Source: Lolium rigidum (Eukaryota; Streptophyta; Magnoliopsida; Poales; Poaceae). Taken from it: 64,000 bases of DNA. Below the pieces are notes generated by a model. It was given only the letters and a program-made list of their open reading frames with translations. It had not been told where the DNA came from and searched no databases. Each line of letters starts with the position of its first letter. The stretch's first letter is position 1. Both the position numbers and the translations under genes were made by a program. The stretch is taken from NCBI RefSeq assembly GCF_022539505.1, contig NC_061514.1:343216644-343280643 (forward strand), given 5' to 3'. Of the stretch, positions 25,301-35,264 are shown piece after piece.

Positions 25301-26380
25301 ATGCCGGAGTTAACAAGCTCCACGATATCGATTTTCATGTTTAAATAACCTTAGAGTGCAAGATAGATCAACACAATTACACCAAGAACTAACATAGCAT
25401 GCTACACTCGTCACCATCACACTATGAAGGAGGCATAGATCACATCAATACTATCATAGTAATAATTAACTCCATAACCTACAAGAGATTATGATTATAA
25501 TCTACGACAAGAACTACATTGTGCACACCCGTCACCATTACACCGTGAAGGAGGAATAGAATACTTTAATAACATCACTAGAGTAGCACGTAGATGATAT
25601 TCAACTAGATCACATAAAGAGAGAGATGAACCACATAGCTACAGCGGAGCCCTCAGACCAGGGTGAATTACTCCCTCCTCATCATGGAGAGCAAGCGATG
25701 GCGGTGAAGATGGCGGTGGAGACGGTGGTGGAGATGACTCCGGGGCAATTCCCCGTCCCGGCAGGTGCCGGAACAGAGACTTCGTCCCCGAATTAGAGTT
25801 TCGCGATGTGGCGGCGCCCACGGAGTCTTTCGGAGTTTCGTCAAGAGGTACTCGTGTTTTTAGGTCGAAAGGGGTTATATAGGCGAAGAGGCTGGCGCAG
25901 GAGGGCCGACAGGTGGCCCCACCTAGGCCGGCGCGGCCGAGGTCACGGCCGCGCCGCCTTATGGTGTGGGTGGCCCCCTGGCCCCTCTCCGACTCTTCTT
26001 CGGTGTTCCGAGCCTTCCGGAAAAATAGGAGGTTTGGCGTTGATTTCGTCCAATTCAGAGAATATTGCCCGAACAGCCCTTTCTCGGAACCAAAACAGAC
26101 AGAACAAAGCAATCGGCGCTTTCTGGCATCTCGTCAATAGGTTAGTTCCGTAAAACGCATAATAATGACATAAAGTGTGAACAAAACATGTCGGTATTGT
26201 CATAAAACAAGCATGGAACATCGGGAAGTATAGATACGTTGGAACGTATCGCTGACTGTTGATTTGAGCGCCTTTAAGGCGTCTCGCTCTTACTTGTGTC
26301 CGATCGGCTCCTTAGAACTGGTTGCATCAAGGAAATCGTCGACTGGTCCTAGTTCATCGACTCAAACTCAGCTTCCTTGA
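22343..26380 (+). pseudogene. Antisense ORF, putative gypsy-type transposon protein (PF04195-like), broken
   Basis: A plus-strand gene remnant, opposite to gag and pol around it. It starts near ATG 22343 (MVKKKN). The conserved block spans 22677-23366 (LVFITLCEAFLGIEPHFGLW; NYFNFPMRESVQGWRLKWFY), with a frameshift near 22860. Intron-like breaks follow: a donor after 23366 with an acceptor TTTGCCAG near 23455, and GTAAGT at 23771 after the acidic FADEDDLFDM. A coiled-coil part (LQEEVESSSSKLDGAIK) is at 24180-24300, and a C-terminal block at 24618-24837 (KTLGQLIDTFAV; FGALLAFQLMMGY). A solo LTR splits it at 24838; the tail resumes at 26256 and stops at 26380 (SSTGPSSSTQTQLP). Function of this family is unknown. 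Confidence 0.75.
24838..26250 (-). mobile_element. Solo LTR of a gypsy element with 5-bp target duplication
   Basis: About 1.41 kb beginning TGTCTACGGG and ending GGAACGTATC (expected final A missing). GCTGA occurs immediately before (24833-24837) and after (26251-26255), a clean 5-bp target duplication. No internal element sequence is present, so LTR-LTR recombination removed the rest. It resembles, without being the same as, the LTR at 18096-19699 (both have the TGATACGT-type minus-strand start and a similar first 150 bp). Confidence 0.88.
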
Positions 26381-27399
26381 TTCTTGTAACAAACTTGTGC
26401 CTTGGTGATGCACAACATTGCTCTGTCGCAAAAACTCATGCTTTGTAATAAACTCCGGGTGCTAGCATTGCTTGTTAGCACACTTTTGCTATGATATCGC
26501 TTTCTTGCGCTTCTCCCGATGGGAGTTATTTTGGATGTTCGAGTTGCTACCATATCGTTACTTCTTTATGACCCGGTGCTTTACTGCGGGTTTTCCCGAG
26601 TACCCTCGTTTGTAGACGATTACGTCGGGTCTGCGCTCCTGAAAGTGAGTCGGATCCGAGCGCATGAAAGACCGGATGACCACAGCTGTGTGTCTGTTAT
26701 TATTCTCTGGAGAAGGATTCCTTGCGCAGCATATGCTTTCGCTGCCATCATTAATAAAAAGAAGCGAGATTACGGCCGTCGTGGAGCGAGTACATTCTTG
26801 GCGAGCTGCACAAAGGCTACCGATAGTTTAANNNNNNNNNNNNNNNNNNNNNNNNNNNNNNNNNNNNNNNNNNNNNNNNNNNNNNNNNNNNNNNNNNNNN
26901 NNNNNNNNNNNNNNNNNNNNNNNNNNNNNNNGGAGCCACGCACCGCAATCGCCAGCGACCCGACCGCCACGTGCCGCCCGCATGACGCCGCAACCAACGG
27001 GCTCCCGGAAACACTTGGGCAACGGTCCGATTTTCCGTGGCGGAAGGGCGCCCAAGCGCGATGGACCGAAAAATCGTCGTAGGACTTTGCCTGACGCAGT
27101 TTCCACAACAGAACCCATATCGTCGGGTTAGGCCCATAGGCGACGAAAAATACCCCTTAGCGGACGATTTTGAGACGTTGTCTATCAGAACTTTTCTTGT
27201 AGTGTGTGTCTATCGACATAAAGGACATGTCGAGGTTTTGGATCAAGTGCTCTCTTTCTGCTTCGAGTATGTGTTGTAACCTTGATCTTCCTCCGTTCCA
27301 GAGCCTCCCTGTGGCTATCACCCGAAACTCTAGATTGTCGACTTAGATCCGCCCTTCTCTCGCTCGGATGCGTAAGCTGCCTCCTTTCTCCTGTTCAAC
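26381..27399. other. Decayed internal DNA of the Tat-like remnant, with a 100-N gap
   Basis: Holds no credible gene. 26832-26931 is a run of 100 Ns, a conventional size for a gap of unknown length. A CACTA-type terminus lies right of the gap (26932-27204). 27205-27399 is probably decayed gag sequence continuing from the minus-strand frame at 27400. Confidence 0.6.
26932..27204 (-). mobile_element. CACTA-type transposon terminus, cut by the assembly gap
   Basis: On the minus strand the sequence begins CACTACAAGAAAAGTTCTG at 27204 and runs left into the N run. The CACTA start followed by an A-rich stretch is characteristic of the superfamily. The interior shows palindrome-prone motifs with CGTCG/CGACG. 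The other end is not visible and may be in the gap. The flanking TGT at 27205-27207 could be the 3-bp target duplication. Confidence 0.6.
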
Positions 27400-28215
27400 T
27401 CAGTTCGTCTGTTTTTCTATTTCTCCGACGGCTCGTGCGAGCCTATATTGATAAGCTTGCGGTTCTTGAGCCGTAGCCGTTGTCGTCATTGGCTCCGAAC
27501 CATCTAGAGCTTTTGCAGCTCTATCCCGAGCTGCTTGTGGAAGTTGAACTCTGACACGTGGTGTGGGCCCGTCATATTTAGTGCCCATACCTCTCCTTAG
27601 ATCTGAGGGATCGACATAGGGATTACCCAAATCGTCGAAAGCCTCCGATGTTTCTTCTTGATTTTCGATAGCATAAATCTGATGATATTTGGTACTCAGA
27701 TCTATGTTGGGTTTGGTGACATCATTGTTGAGATTGATGAAGACCTGGCCCACTGTGATGGATTTGTCGATGAAGTCATAACTATCGACATCGCTTGAGC
27801 CATCGCTTATATATGAGTCTGCAGATGAATCAAACGATGTGTCGCTGAAGATCTTGGCGAGTTTCTCTCTTGCTCCGTATGCGACGTAATGTGTTGCCGA
27901 AGTTTCTTCTTCTGACTCGGTTGACGATGCATAGCTTGAAAAATCGGAATCGACCGCCGACGATCCCGACGAGATCGGAATTTCGACATGATACGATCCT
28001 TCCTTCTCGACGCGAAAGTGAAACCTTCCGAACGTCATCTCCATGGGCTCCGCCAGATACGCATATGCATCCAAACGGGAGGGTGGGTGAGGAACAAAAT
28101 CAACAAGACCGAGCAGCGATCCGTTTACCTCGATCCATAGTGTTGCTTCCGGTTGACGATGTCGAAGACCTTGAACGTGCCATCGAGATCGGATCCTTAC
28201 GCCTCTAATTCCCAC
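27400..28215 (-). pseudogene. Gag N-terminal fragment of a Tat-like gypsy element
   Basis: A 271-codon minus-strand frame that is open through the primer-site flank, so the annotated Met at 28215 is unlikely to be the true start; MEMTFGRFHF (near 28045) is a better candidate. The protein is Ser/Asp/Glu-rich (VDSDFSSYASSTESEEE; DSSADSYISDGSSDVDSYDF) and ends in a basic/Gln-rich segment (PQAARDRAAKALDGSEP) at a stop at 27400. No zinc knuckle is reached, so the gene is cut short. Its position right after an LTR and primer site marks it as retroelement Gag, not a host gene. Confidence 0.65.
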
Positions 28216-28227
28216 GAGACGGCGCCA
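28210..28227 (-). other. Primer binding site of the Tat-like element
   Basis: Minus strand TGGCGCCGTCTCGTGGGA lies two bases after the LTR end CTTGTCA. TGGCGCC-starting primer sites are typical of this gypsy group; I do not assign the tRNA. Confidence 0.7.
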
Positions 28228-28229
28228 AT

Positions 28230-28613
28230 TGACAAGGGATTAACTTGTCAATGCCTACGGGTTATAGGCTAGGGTTTAGTTAGAAGTAGAGGGCAAGTAG
28301 ATCTCGAAGGTTTCAGCCGAAAAGTACTCGACGATTATGAAAACTAGGGTTTGTGAACAATGATTCGATGATTTTCTCGTCCCTCGACTCCCCCTTTATA
28401 TAAGAGGTGGAGCCAAGGGTTTCGTTTTGTACAAGTTACAGAGTCCGGGACGGTTTCTGACTCATCCCGCCAGATTACAGACAATACTTCCTATTACAAT
28501 TCTACTTTCCTTAATATATCTTGGGCTCTCGAACCTTCTTATTCTTCGGGTAGTGGGCCTTCATTAAACCCCGGGTACTATCTTTGGCAGGCCCATTTGG
28601 GATGCCTATGTCA
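28230..28613 (-). repeat. 5' LTR of the Tat-like element (384 bp)
   Basis: Minus strand TGACATAGGC ... CCCTTGTCA, with the primer site directly following. A TATA-like CTTATATAAAG on the minus strand (near 28395-28405) is a plausible core promoter, about 165 bp from the LTR's 3' end. The LTR interrupts a chromovirus LTR whose remaining part starts at 28614. Confidence 0.8.
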
Positions 28614-30319
28614 GTGGGAGAGGGTACCGGGCCGTTGCAGGGGTCTGGCAGTAGGCGTGGAGAGGTTGTAGTAGATGAGGAAGAGCTTGGGGCAGCGGCA
28701 GAGCTCGGGGAGGCGTCAATCGAAGCAGAGCTTCCGCGGTCTCCAGCGGTCTTGAGCTCGCGATTCGAGCAGCTCCGGCGAGGTCTGGTGAAATTGACGG
28801 GTGGAGGAGTCTCAGTGAGGTGAGGGGAGTGGATTGTGTGAAGAGAGGAGGCGCCGATCGTCGCTATTTATAGAGGGAGGGAGGAGGCCGAGTGTGCTGT
28901 GGAGGAGCGGCCATGGCGCGGCGCTTCTGGCGCTCCAAGGGGCAAGTGAAGGACGGCTAGAGATAGGCGGTGTCCTGGCGATGCTCAACGGCTAGCTGGC
29001 GCAGCGAATGGGTGAAGGAATCGTCCAGGGTTTCGTTTCGAGTGCTGCGGTACCCGCGGTACCTTGCCGGCGAGGATGACGGTGACAAGGCCTCTGCGCG
29101 TGCTCGAGCATGTCTAGCGTGTAGAGGGCGTAGAGGCGGTTCTCGTTCCGGGGTAGGGATGCGGGGGAGGACGATCGCGCTCGAGTGCACGGCGTCTGGC
29201 GCGGCCGGTGCGCGCTCACCGCGTGCACGGGCGCGTGCCGGCAAGTTTCTGGGCATGGGCGTTCTGGGCAAATCCGTGCATTGGCGATCGATCAAATGGT
29301 ACTGGCGTGATCCTTGTGCTCCAGAGATGCTTGAAGACAAGGGGAAGAATTGAGATGGAGGCCTGAGATAGGGATGCCCAAAGGTTGCCGGGGTACACGG
29401 CATAGCTTTGTTTTAGGGTTTTTCTTCTCCCTCCTCTCACTTTAATCGATCAAGGAGGTACTGGGAGGATGCAGGGGTCCTAGAACTAGCTAATGATCAC
29501 AATTTTAAAGTGGTTTAGTGAAGAACCCGTTGGATAATAGTGTGTAACACCATTTGGAATAGATGCACACCAAGTGTTTGTTGAAATGGCCGCAAGAGAA
29601 ATTTATTTAAATTTCGAAATTCTTTTTGGTACATCTCAAAGATATAATTAATGTGAGGTATTGGTGGTGGTGGCACTCAATTTGGATTTGATTTGCAAAA
29701 TTTCAAATTTGAGGTGATCATGTTTTTCTTCTCAGATCCCATTTTGGCATTTTAATACTTGGTCAACCTAGTCGACTCTAGCCATGGTGGTCAACATGAA
29801 AAGTACTCACTTTGACATGGTCTTGGATGACATGACTTTGGTTGACAAAGTTTAGTTTAGGATTTGAGAAATACAGGGGGTAAAGTGGGGAAGAAAATAT
29901 TTTTGGTCCAAGTGACCATTATCATATGTATGTAGGATTTTTGATTTCTTGGTATTTGATTCTTGATCCAAGGATGCAAAAAGGTTAGTTTATCATATTG
30001 AAGTGTTTTAGAAGCAAGGGAGCAAGCAAAATTGGCCTTGGTGAAGGATTTGCATTTTTACATAAAGTGTATGTGAGTGAGAAAAGGGTTTTTTCCCATT
30101 TTCTCTAATTCCCTTCAAATTAGGGTTTAGTGATCTTGCTTAGGGTTCACAAGGCAATGTTCAAACATATTAACACTCATCATGGCAATTGCACAAAAGA
30201 AATCACTCACATGCAAGAAACTATATTACATGCATATAAAAAGTTTTTGTTAATTGCAAATTTTGGGTTTGGGGAATTTCTCTTTCTTATTTATTATTGA
30301 TGAAACTTGGGATGTTACA
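28614..30319 (-). repeat. Truncated third LTR of the chromovirus family
   Basis: 1706 bp that match 673-2380 of the left LTR almost base for base, including the parts where the element's own 5' LTR (8254-12528) differs. It ends TGTTACA at 30319, followed by non-repetitive DNA starting GGGTT. Its other part has been displaced by the Tat-like LTR ending at 28613. It is either a solo LTR or the surviving end of an older, larger insertion. Confidence 0.9.
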
Positions 30320-30660
30320 GGGTTGATAAATTGTGAGCTAAAAAAGTTACAAAAATATAGAAAATAAAATTAGCTCTTCGAATCGGTAACTTTTCATGTT
30401 TACCATTGATAAATAACGGGAAAAGCGTTGATAGATCGCAAGCTAAAAAATAGTCGCTAAAATATTTTAAGTGAAATTAACTTTTTGGGTTTGTAGATTT
30501 TTATATTTACCGTTAATAAATAACGGGCAAAGTGTTGACAACATGAGCTAAAACTATTCTCCAAAATATTCTAAATGAAATTAAACTTTGTCATTGATTA
30601 TTTTTTATATTCACCGTTGACAACTCACGTACGAGAGGGTTCAAAACTTGTAGGCTAAAA
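30320..30660. repeat. Three diverged tandem copies of a ~110 bp AT-rich unit
   Basis: A phrase of the type ACCGTTRATAAATAACGGG..AAAG.GTTGA...GCTAAAA recurs at about 30400, 30510 and 30615, each followed by TATTCTAAATGAAATTAA-like sequence. The third copy is the most diverged. No coding potential. Confidence 0.6.
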
Positions 30661-30923
30661 TAAATTCTAAATATATCTAGACGGGTGCTAGTTTTGAAAA
30701 CCACATCGAGATTGGGTTATTGGTGGAAAACAGATTTGAAATTGGAGTTATTGTTTGTAACTTAAAAAAACTAAATTCTAAATTAAAAAAACATTGGCTA
30801 ATGTCAGTTTTTTATGTATTTATTGGTTGTCACAGTTCACTAGTTTTGGTTTGTTGTATCTTTTTTTTTATCATTGTCGGATGAAAAGTTGAAAAGATGT
30901 GCGTCTCAGGTTTGTCACGTGAA

Positions 30924-30997
30924 ATGTTAGTGGCTCAGTTGGTGCGCAGGTCTAACTAGGCAGGCAATGTAGGTTGCAGGTTTGATCCCCCTTAGCC
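30924..30997 (+). repeat. tRNA-derived SINE head or tRNA pseudogene
   Basis: An RNA polymerase III A box (TGGCTCAGTTGG, 30931-30942) and B box (GGTTTGATCCC, 30979-30989) are spaced as in tRNA genes. The acceptor-stem ends do not pair well, so it is probably not a working tRNA. A non-tRNA tail rich in GGGACAAAAATGG follows to about 31085, as expected for a SINE body. Confidence 0.55.
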
Positions 30998-31085
30998 ATA
31001 TTTTTGCTAGTGCACGGAAATGGCCCTGTAGGGCGGGATAGACAAAAATGGAAGTGCCGCTCGCGACGGGGGGACAAAAATGGTA

Positions 31086-31189
31086 CCCCTCTAATTCATA
31101 TTACTTGATGTTAATATAGATGTATCTTTAGACACATTTTTGTTGTAGATATATTCATTTTAACATCAAGTAATAAGGATCGGGGGAAG
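31086..31189. mobile_element. Small Stowaway-like MITE
   Basis: About 104 bp with inverted arms (TATTACTTGATGTTAA near the left, TTAACATCAAGTAATA near the right), outer ends resembling the CTCCCTCCG-type Stowaway terminus, and flanking TA on both sides. Confidence 0.6.
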
Positions 31190-33150
31190 TAACTTCGTTT
31201 ATCAGAAATCAACCGCGTCGCTTGTGTGTGTGTGTTTTAGGCTTTTTTTTACTAGTAAAATACATGTATCTGAAGTTTGAACACGTTGTAGTGTGTGGGT
31301 TAACTATTTGAATCTCTATTTAGTCTATTTTAAAATATTTTAAAAAATACACTAGTGAAAAGAGCAAGGTTTAAACTAGCGGGTTATTTAGTTTAACAAC
31401 AAATTTTTTGGGGAAGCAACAAATAGGGAAGCAAACTTGTTTAGCAGTTTAACACAAAATAATATAAAATAGACTAAATAAGTGTGAAATTAGCAGTCCC
31501 ATGAATCTAAAACATGTCCACATGACCTTCCATTTGGCCCAAACATAGCCCTAGTTTACACCGCCACACCCTTTCAAGTTTGAGTCACACAATTTTATTC
31601 TAAAAAAGTAGCAGAGCTACACACTTCCTCCTCTACTCCACCGAGCACATTGGATCCTCCCCTTATGATGACCCAGCCCGGAGCACCTACTCCCCGCTCC
31701 GATCTCTCAACCTAACCTCTTCAATCTCACCCACTATGGTTTGGCTCTCAATCCCCTCCACCCTGCGCCCCCAACTGAAGGAGCTCCAAATGTGGGCAGC
31801 GCTACAAGGAAAAGCCTGGAGAGAGTAGAAGGGCTCTATTGGCTCTTGGCAGAGCTTCGAAGGTTGCCACGCAGGGAATAGTGAGATGCCCAAGGCACAA
31901 CCAATAGCAGCAATATAGCTCCTCTCGCGGTTATGATGTTTAGCGGGCATTAGCGGTGCTTTAGCGTGCTGTAGTGCCAATAGCCGTAAAAACAAGCTTA
32001 TCATAGCGGTAGGTTCATTTGGAAGCTATGGCATCGGAATAGAGAGAGTGCATTTATTTTTTAATAGAAGAAGGCACTACACGTCCAATTTTAAAGAAAA
32101 AATCCAAAATAAATCTTGAACTTTAAATCAGGTTTGATTTAGCTAAGCCTGACAAGCTTAAGGTTTGTTTTGGAATTTTTCCTCACAGCCGAGCTCACCT
32201 GCATGCTAATGAAAGATTAATTTGTCGAGGTTTACGCATACCTACCTCATCTCTTTCATTTATATTTATATTTGTTGTTATGTTGAGATTTTATTGTTCA
32301 AAATCATAAATATGAGCTAAATTCTCAAACCTATTTTGCGGTATCCAGGATATGTTTAGATGGAGCGTGCACAATACCGCAAAGCAGGCTTTGATGATAC
32401 CTCAAATAAGTTTTAAGGTATAGCCTTTTAAGCGATCCACTAGAGATGCTTTAATATTTTGTCTACTTTGAAAGCAATCTAAAAGCTGCCACTACGCAGT
32501 TACAATATTTTCATTGAAATTCAATTCATTGGTAGAGATCTTGCCGTAATATTTGCGGTTGGTGAAGCCGAAGTTGTCAAGTCATGGCTACACCCAATAT
32601 TCAAGAAATCGTTAATTTTAACTTATCGGTCAGTTTTAAAATGGAGATTAATCGCTTATTGGCCGATTAATCGATTTTATCGGTCGCCCATTTATTGGCT
32701 TAGTTTTATTTGTAAATCCTAATTTTCAGCACTAAATTTTATACAATATACTATGTAAAAATAATATTGAAGTATTAAGCAGAAGTATTACCTTGATTCT
32801 TTGCATTTGAATCAATTAAAATGAAAAAATTGAGCTAATTCTCCCCGTCAAGTTCAGTAAACCGGTTTGAGGAGCGGCCACCTGAAATCATCTCCGCTGC
32901 CCTTGTTTAATCCTCCAAATCACATGAGCGAGGTGCCGTCCCGGCCTCGTCGCCAAGCGCCGCCGCGCGCCAACACCGCCGGTGCCGGCGTCGAGGGAGC
33001 CATCCGCATCGACCTTCAGGATACCATCACTCCCGTTCTGGTCCGATGAACCGGACCATCAGATTGCACCATCACTCCCGCGCCGCACACGCCACTGCAG
33101 CCTAGCTGACGCCAGCGGCAGTTCGCCCCTTCCCCGCTCCTCTCACGAGC

Positions 33151-35109
33151 ATGCAGCCGCGGCCCGTCACGGCGGTGGCGGTGGCGGCGGGCGCCTCCGC
33201 GCCGTTCCCGCCGTCATGGGCGCACCGGATCCGCTCGGCGGCGTCGCAGGGGCACCACTTCCACGCCATCGCCCTCTTCCTCCAGATGAGCGCATCGACC
33301 CCCGCGCCGCCCCGCTCCTCCGTCCCGGCCTCCCTCCCGGCCGCGCTCAAGTGCTGCACCGTGCTCGGCCTCCGCGCCCTCGGCGCCTCCCTCCACGCGC
33401 TCGCGCTCCGCTCCGGCGCCTTCGCCGATTGCTTCACCGCCAACGCGCTCCTCAACCTCTACTGCAAGCTCCCACCTTCTTCCTGTCCCTCCTCCGAGAC
33501 GCATGGCGCGGCAGGACAATCAGAGTCGGCTGCATTTCACAGCGCGCGGAAGGTGTTTGACGAAATGCCCGAGAAAGACACGGTGTCCTGGAACACGCTG
33601 GTGCTGTGGTGCGCGGAGAACGGGAGGCACCAAGAGGCTCTGGGATTGATCAGGGAGATGTGGGGAGACGGGTGTAAGCCCGACTCATTTACCTTGTCGA
33701 GCGTGCTGCCGATCTTTGCCGAGCGCGCCGATGTCCGGAGGGGGATGGAAGTGCATGGCTTTGCGACCAGGAACGGCTTTGCTGATGATGTGTTCGTCGG
33801 GAGCGGCTTGATCAACATGTACGCGAATTGCACTCGGACGGATTACTCAGTCAGGGTGTTTGACAATCTCCCGGGGCGAGATGCCATCCTGTGGAACTCG
33901 ATGCTTGCAGGGTGTGCACAGAATGGGTCGGCTGAGGAGGCTCTTGAAATATTCCGTCGTATGCTGCATTCTGGGATCAGACCTATGCCCGTGACTTTCT
34001 CGAGCCTCATACCTGTCTGTGGGAACCTGGCCTCGCTGCATCTCGGGAAGCAGCTGCATGCGTATGTGATATTTGGCGGGTTAGATGGTAATGTGTTCAT
34101 AACCAGCTCCCTGATTGACATGTACTGCAAATGTGGGGACGTTAGCACTGCTCGTCACATCTTTGACCGGATTCAGTCACCTGACATTGTATCATGGACT
34201 GTGATGATCATGGGACATGCATTACATGGTCCAACAAGAGAAGCTCTGGTGTTGTTTGACAGGATGGAGTTGGGAAATGTCAAGCCTAACGATATCACCT
34301 TCTTAGCAGTCTTGACTGCATGCAGTCATGCTGGATTGGTGGACAAGGGTTGGAAGTACTTCAACAGTATGTCAGACCATTATGGCATTGTTCCTTCCCT
34401 TGAGCATCACGCAGCACTTGCAGACATCCTTGGCCGTGCGGGGAAGTTAGAAGAAGCATATAATTTCATCTCTGAGATGCCAATAAAACCAACTGCAAGT
34501 GTCTGGTCTACCTTGTTAAGGGCATGCAAGGTCCATAAAAATACTGTCTTAGCTGAGGAAGTTGCCAAAAGAATCTTCGAGCTTGAACCTAGGAGCATGG
34601 GATCTCATGTAATTTTATCAAATGCGTATTCGTCCTCCGGCAGATGGAATGAAGCAGCCCACCTGCGAAAATCTATGAGAAAGAAGGGCATGAAGAAGGA
34701 ACCAGCTTGCAGCTGGATTGAAGTGAAGAACAAAAGGCATGTGTTTGTAGCTCATGATAAGTCCCATCCTTGGTATGAAAGGATTATTGGTGCACTTAAT
34801 GTTTTCTCAGAGCAGATGGCACGTCAAGGGTATGTTCCCAATACAGAGGATGTTTTCCAGGATATTGAGGAAGAGCAGAAGAGCCATGTGTTATGTGGTC
34901 ACAGTGAGAAACTTGCAATGGTATTTGGTATTATAAGTACACCACCTGGAACGACAATTCGTGTAATGAAGAATCTCCGAGTTTGTGTTGACTGCCACAC
35001 GGTAACAAAATTTATTTCAAAGATAGTTGGGAGGGAGATTGTTATGCGTGACGCAAACCGTTTCCACCATTTTAAGGATGGGAATTGCTCCTGCGGGGAC
35101 TTTTGGTGA
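33151..35109 (+). CDS. Pentatricopeptide repeat protein, PLS class with DYW domain
   Basis: A single-exon gene of 652 codons, complete. PLS-type PPR motifs run from about residue 130 to 460 ([60 protein letters not shown]), followed by E/E+ motifs and a C-terminal DYW domain. The deaminase-like zinc motifs HSEKLA (near 583) and CVDCH (near 613) are present, and the protein ends GNCSCGDFW, a DFW variant of the terminal tripeptide. Proteins of this class bind organellar transcripts and edit C to U in mitochondria or plastids. The Ala/Arg-rich N-terminus could be a transit peptide. The first Met is used; the GC-rich start is typical of grass genes. The exact target RNA cannot be told. Confidence 0.95.
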   Translation: MQPRPVTAVAVAAGASAPFPPSWAHRIRSAASQGHHFHAIALFLQMSASTPAPPRSSVPASLPAALKCCTVLGLRALGASLHALALRSGAFADCFTANALLNLYCKLPPSSCPSSETHGAAGQSESAAFHSARKVFDEMPEKDTVSWNTLVLWCAENGRHQEALGLIREMWGDGCKPDSFTLSSVLPIFAERADVRRGMEVHGFATRNGFADDVFVGSGLINMYANCTRTDYSVRVFDNLPGRDAILWNSMLAGCAQNGSAEEALEIFRRMLHSGIRPMPVTFSSLIPVCGNLASLHLGKQLHAYVIFGGLDGNVFITSSLIDMYCKCGDVSTARHIFDRIQSPDIVSWTVMIMGHALHGPTREALVLFDRMELGNVKPNDITFLAVLTACSHAGLVDKGWKYFNSMSDHYGIVPSLEHHAALADILGRAGKLEEAYNFISEMPIKPTASVWSTLLRACKVHKNTVLAEEVAKRIFELEPRSMGSHVILSNAYSSSGRWNEAAHLRKSMRKKGMKKEPACSWIEVKNKRHVFVAHDKSHPWYERIIGALNVFSEQMARQGYVPNTEDVFQDIEEEQKSHVLCGHSEKLAMVFGIISTPPGTTIRVMKNLRVCVDCHTVTKFISKIVGREIVMRDANRFHHFKDGNCSCGDFW

Positions 35110-35264
35110 TTGAGCTAAAGTTCGGTATCGCTTCATGCTCATGATAGTTGGGAGGGAGATTCTTATGCGTGATGCAAACCGTTTTCCACCATTTTAAGAA
35201 TGGCAATTGTTCCTGCAGACACTTTGGATGATTGAGCTTAAGTTTGGGCTCACATCATGTTCAT
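35022..35264 (+). repeat. Tandem duplication of the 3' end of the PPR gene
   Basis: 35022-35142 (last ~85 coding bases, stop and early 3' UTR) is repeated at 35143-35264 with a period of 121 bp. The second copy carries substitutions and one extra T in the CGTTTTCCACC stretch. It lies behind the first stop codon and so does not alter the protein. Confidence 0.9.

Larger units (their letters stand above)
21381..28613 (-). mobile_element. Composite remnant of Tat-like gypsy element(s) with an antisense ORF
   Basis: From right to left on the minus strand: LTR 28230-28613, primer site 28210-28227, gag fragment 27400-28215, an inserted CACTA terminus and an assembly gap, the antisense ORF 22343-26380 (with its own solo-LTR insertion), and a polypurine tract at 21381-21393. 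Gypsy elements of the Tat lineage are known to carry additional ORFs, including antisense ones of the PF04195 type. The LTRs at the two ends (20839-21380 and 28230-28613) are only distantly alike, so this may be two related elements joined by recombination. Pol is missing between gag and the antisense ORF. Confidence 0.6.
30661..33150. other. Intergenic DNA upstream of the PPR gene
   Basis: Apart from a tRNA-derived sequence (30924-30997) and a small MITE (31086-31189), I see no gene. Short ORFs such as the minus-strand one at 31687-32004 lack recognisable features. 32600-32700 contains local repeats of TTATYGGYCGATTAATCG type. No clear TATA box is visible for the PPR gene; the DNA becomes GC-rich from about 32870. 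Confidence 0.55.

Noticed and set aside
27400..28215. Host gene coding for a Ser/Asp-rich protein
   Set aside because: It follows directly after an LTR and primer binding site, is open through the primer site and stops early, which fits a retroelement gag fragment.
33102..33560. ORFs on both strands overlapping the first part of the PPR gene
   Set aside because: Shadows in a very GC-rich stretch; the PPR frame runs unbroken through to a full DYW domain.
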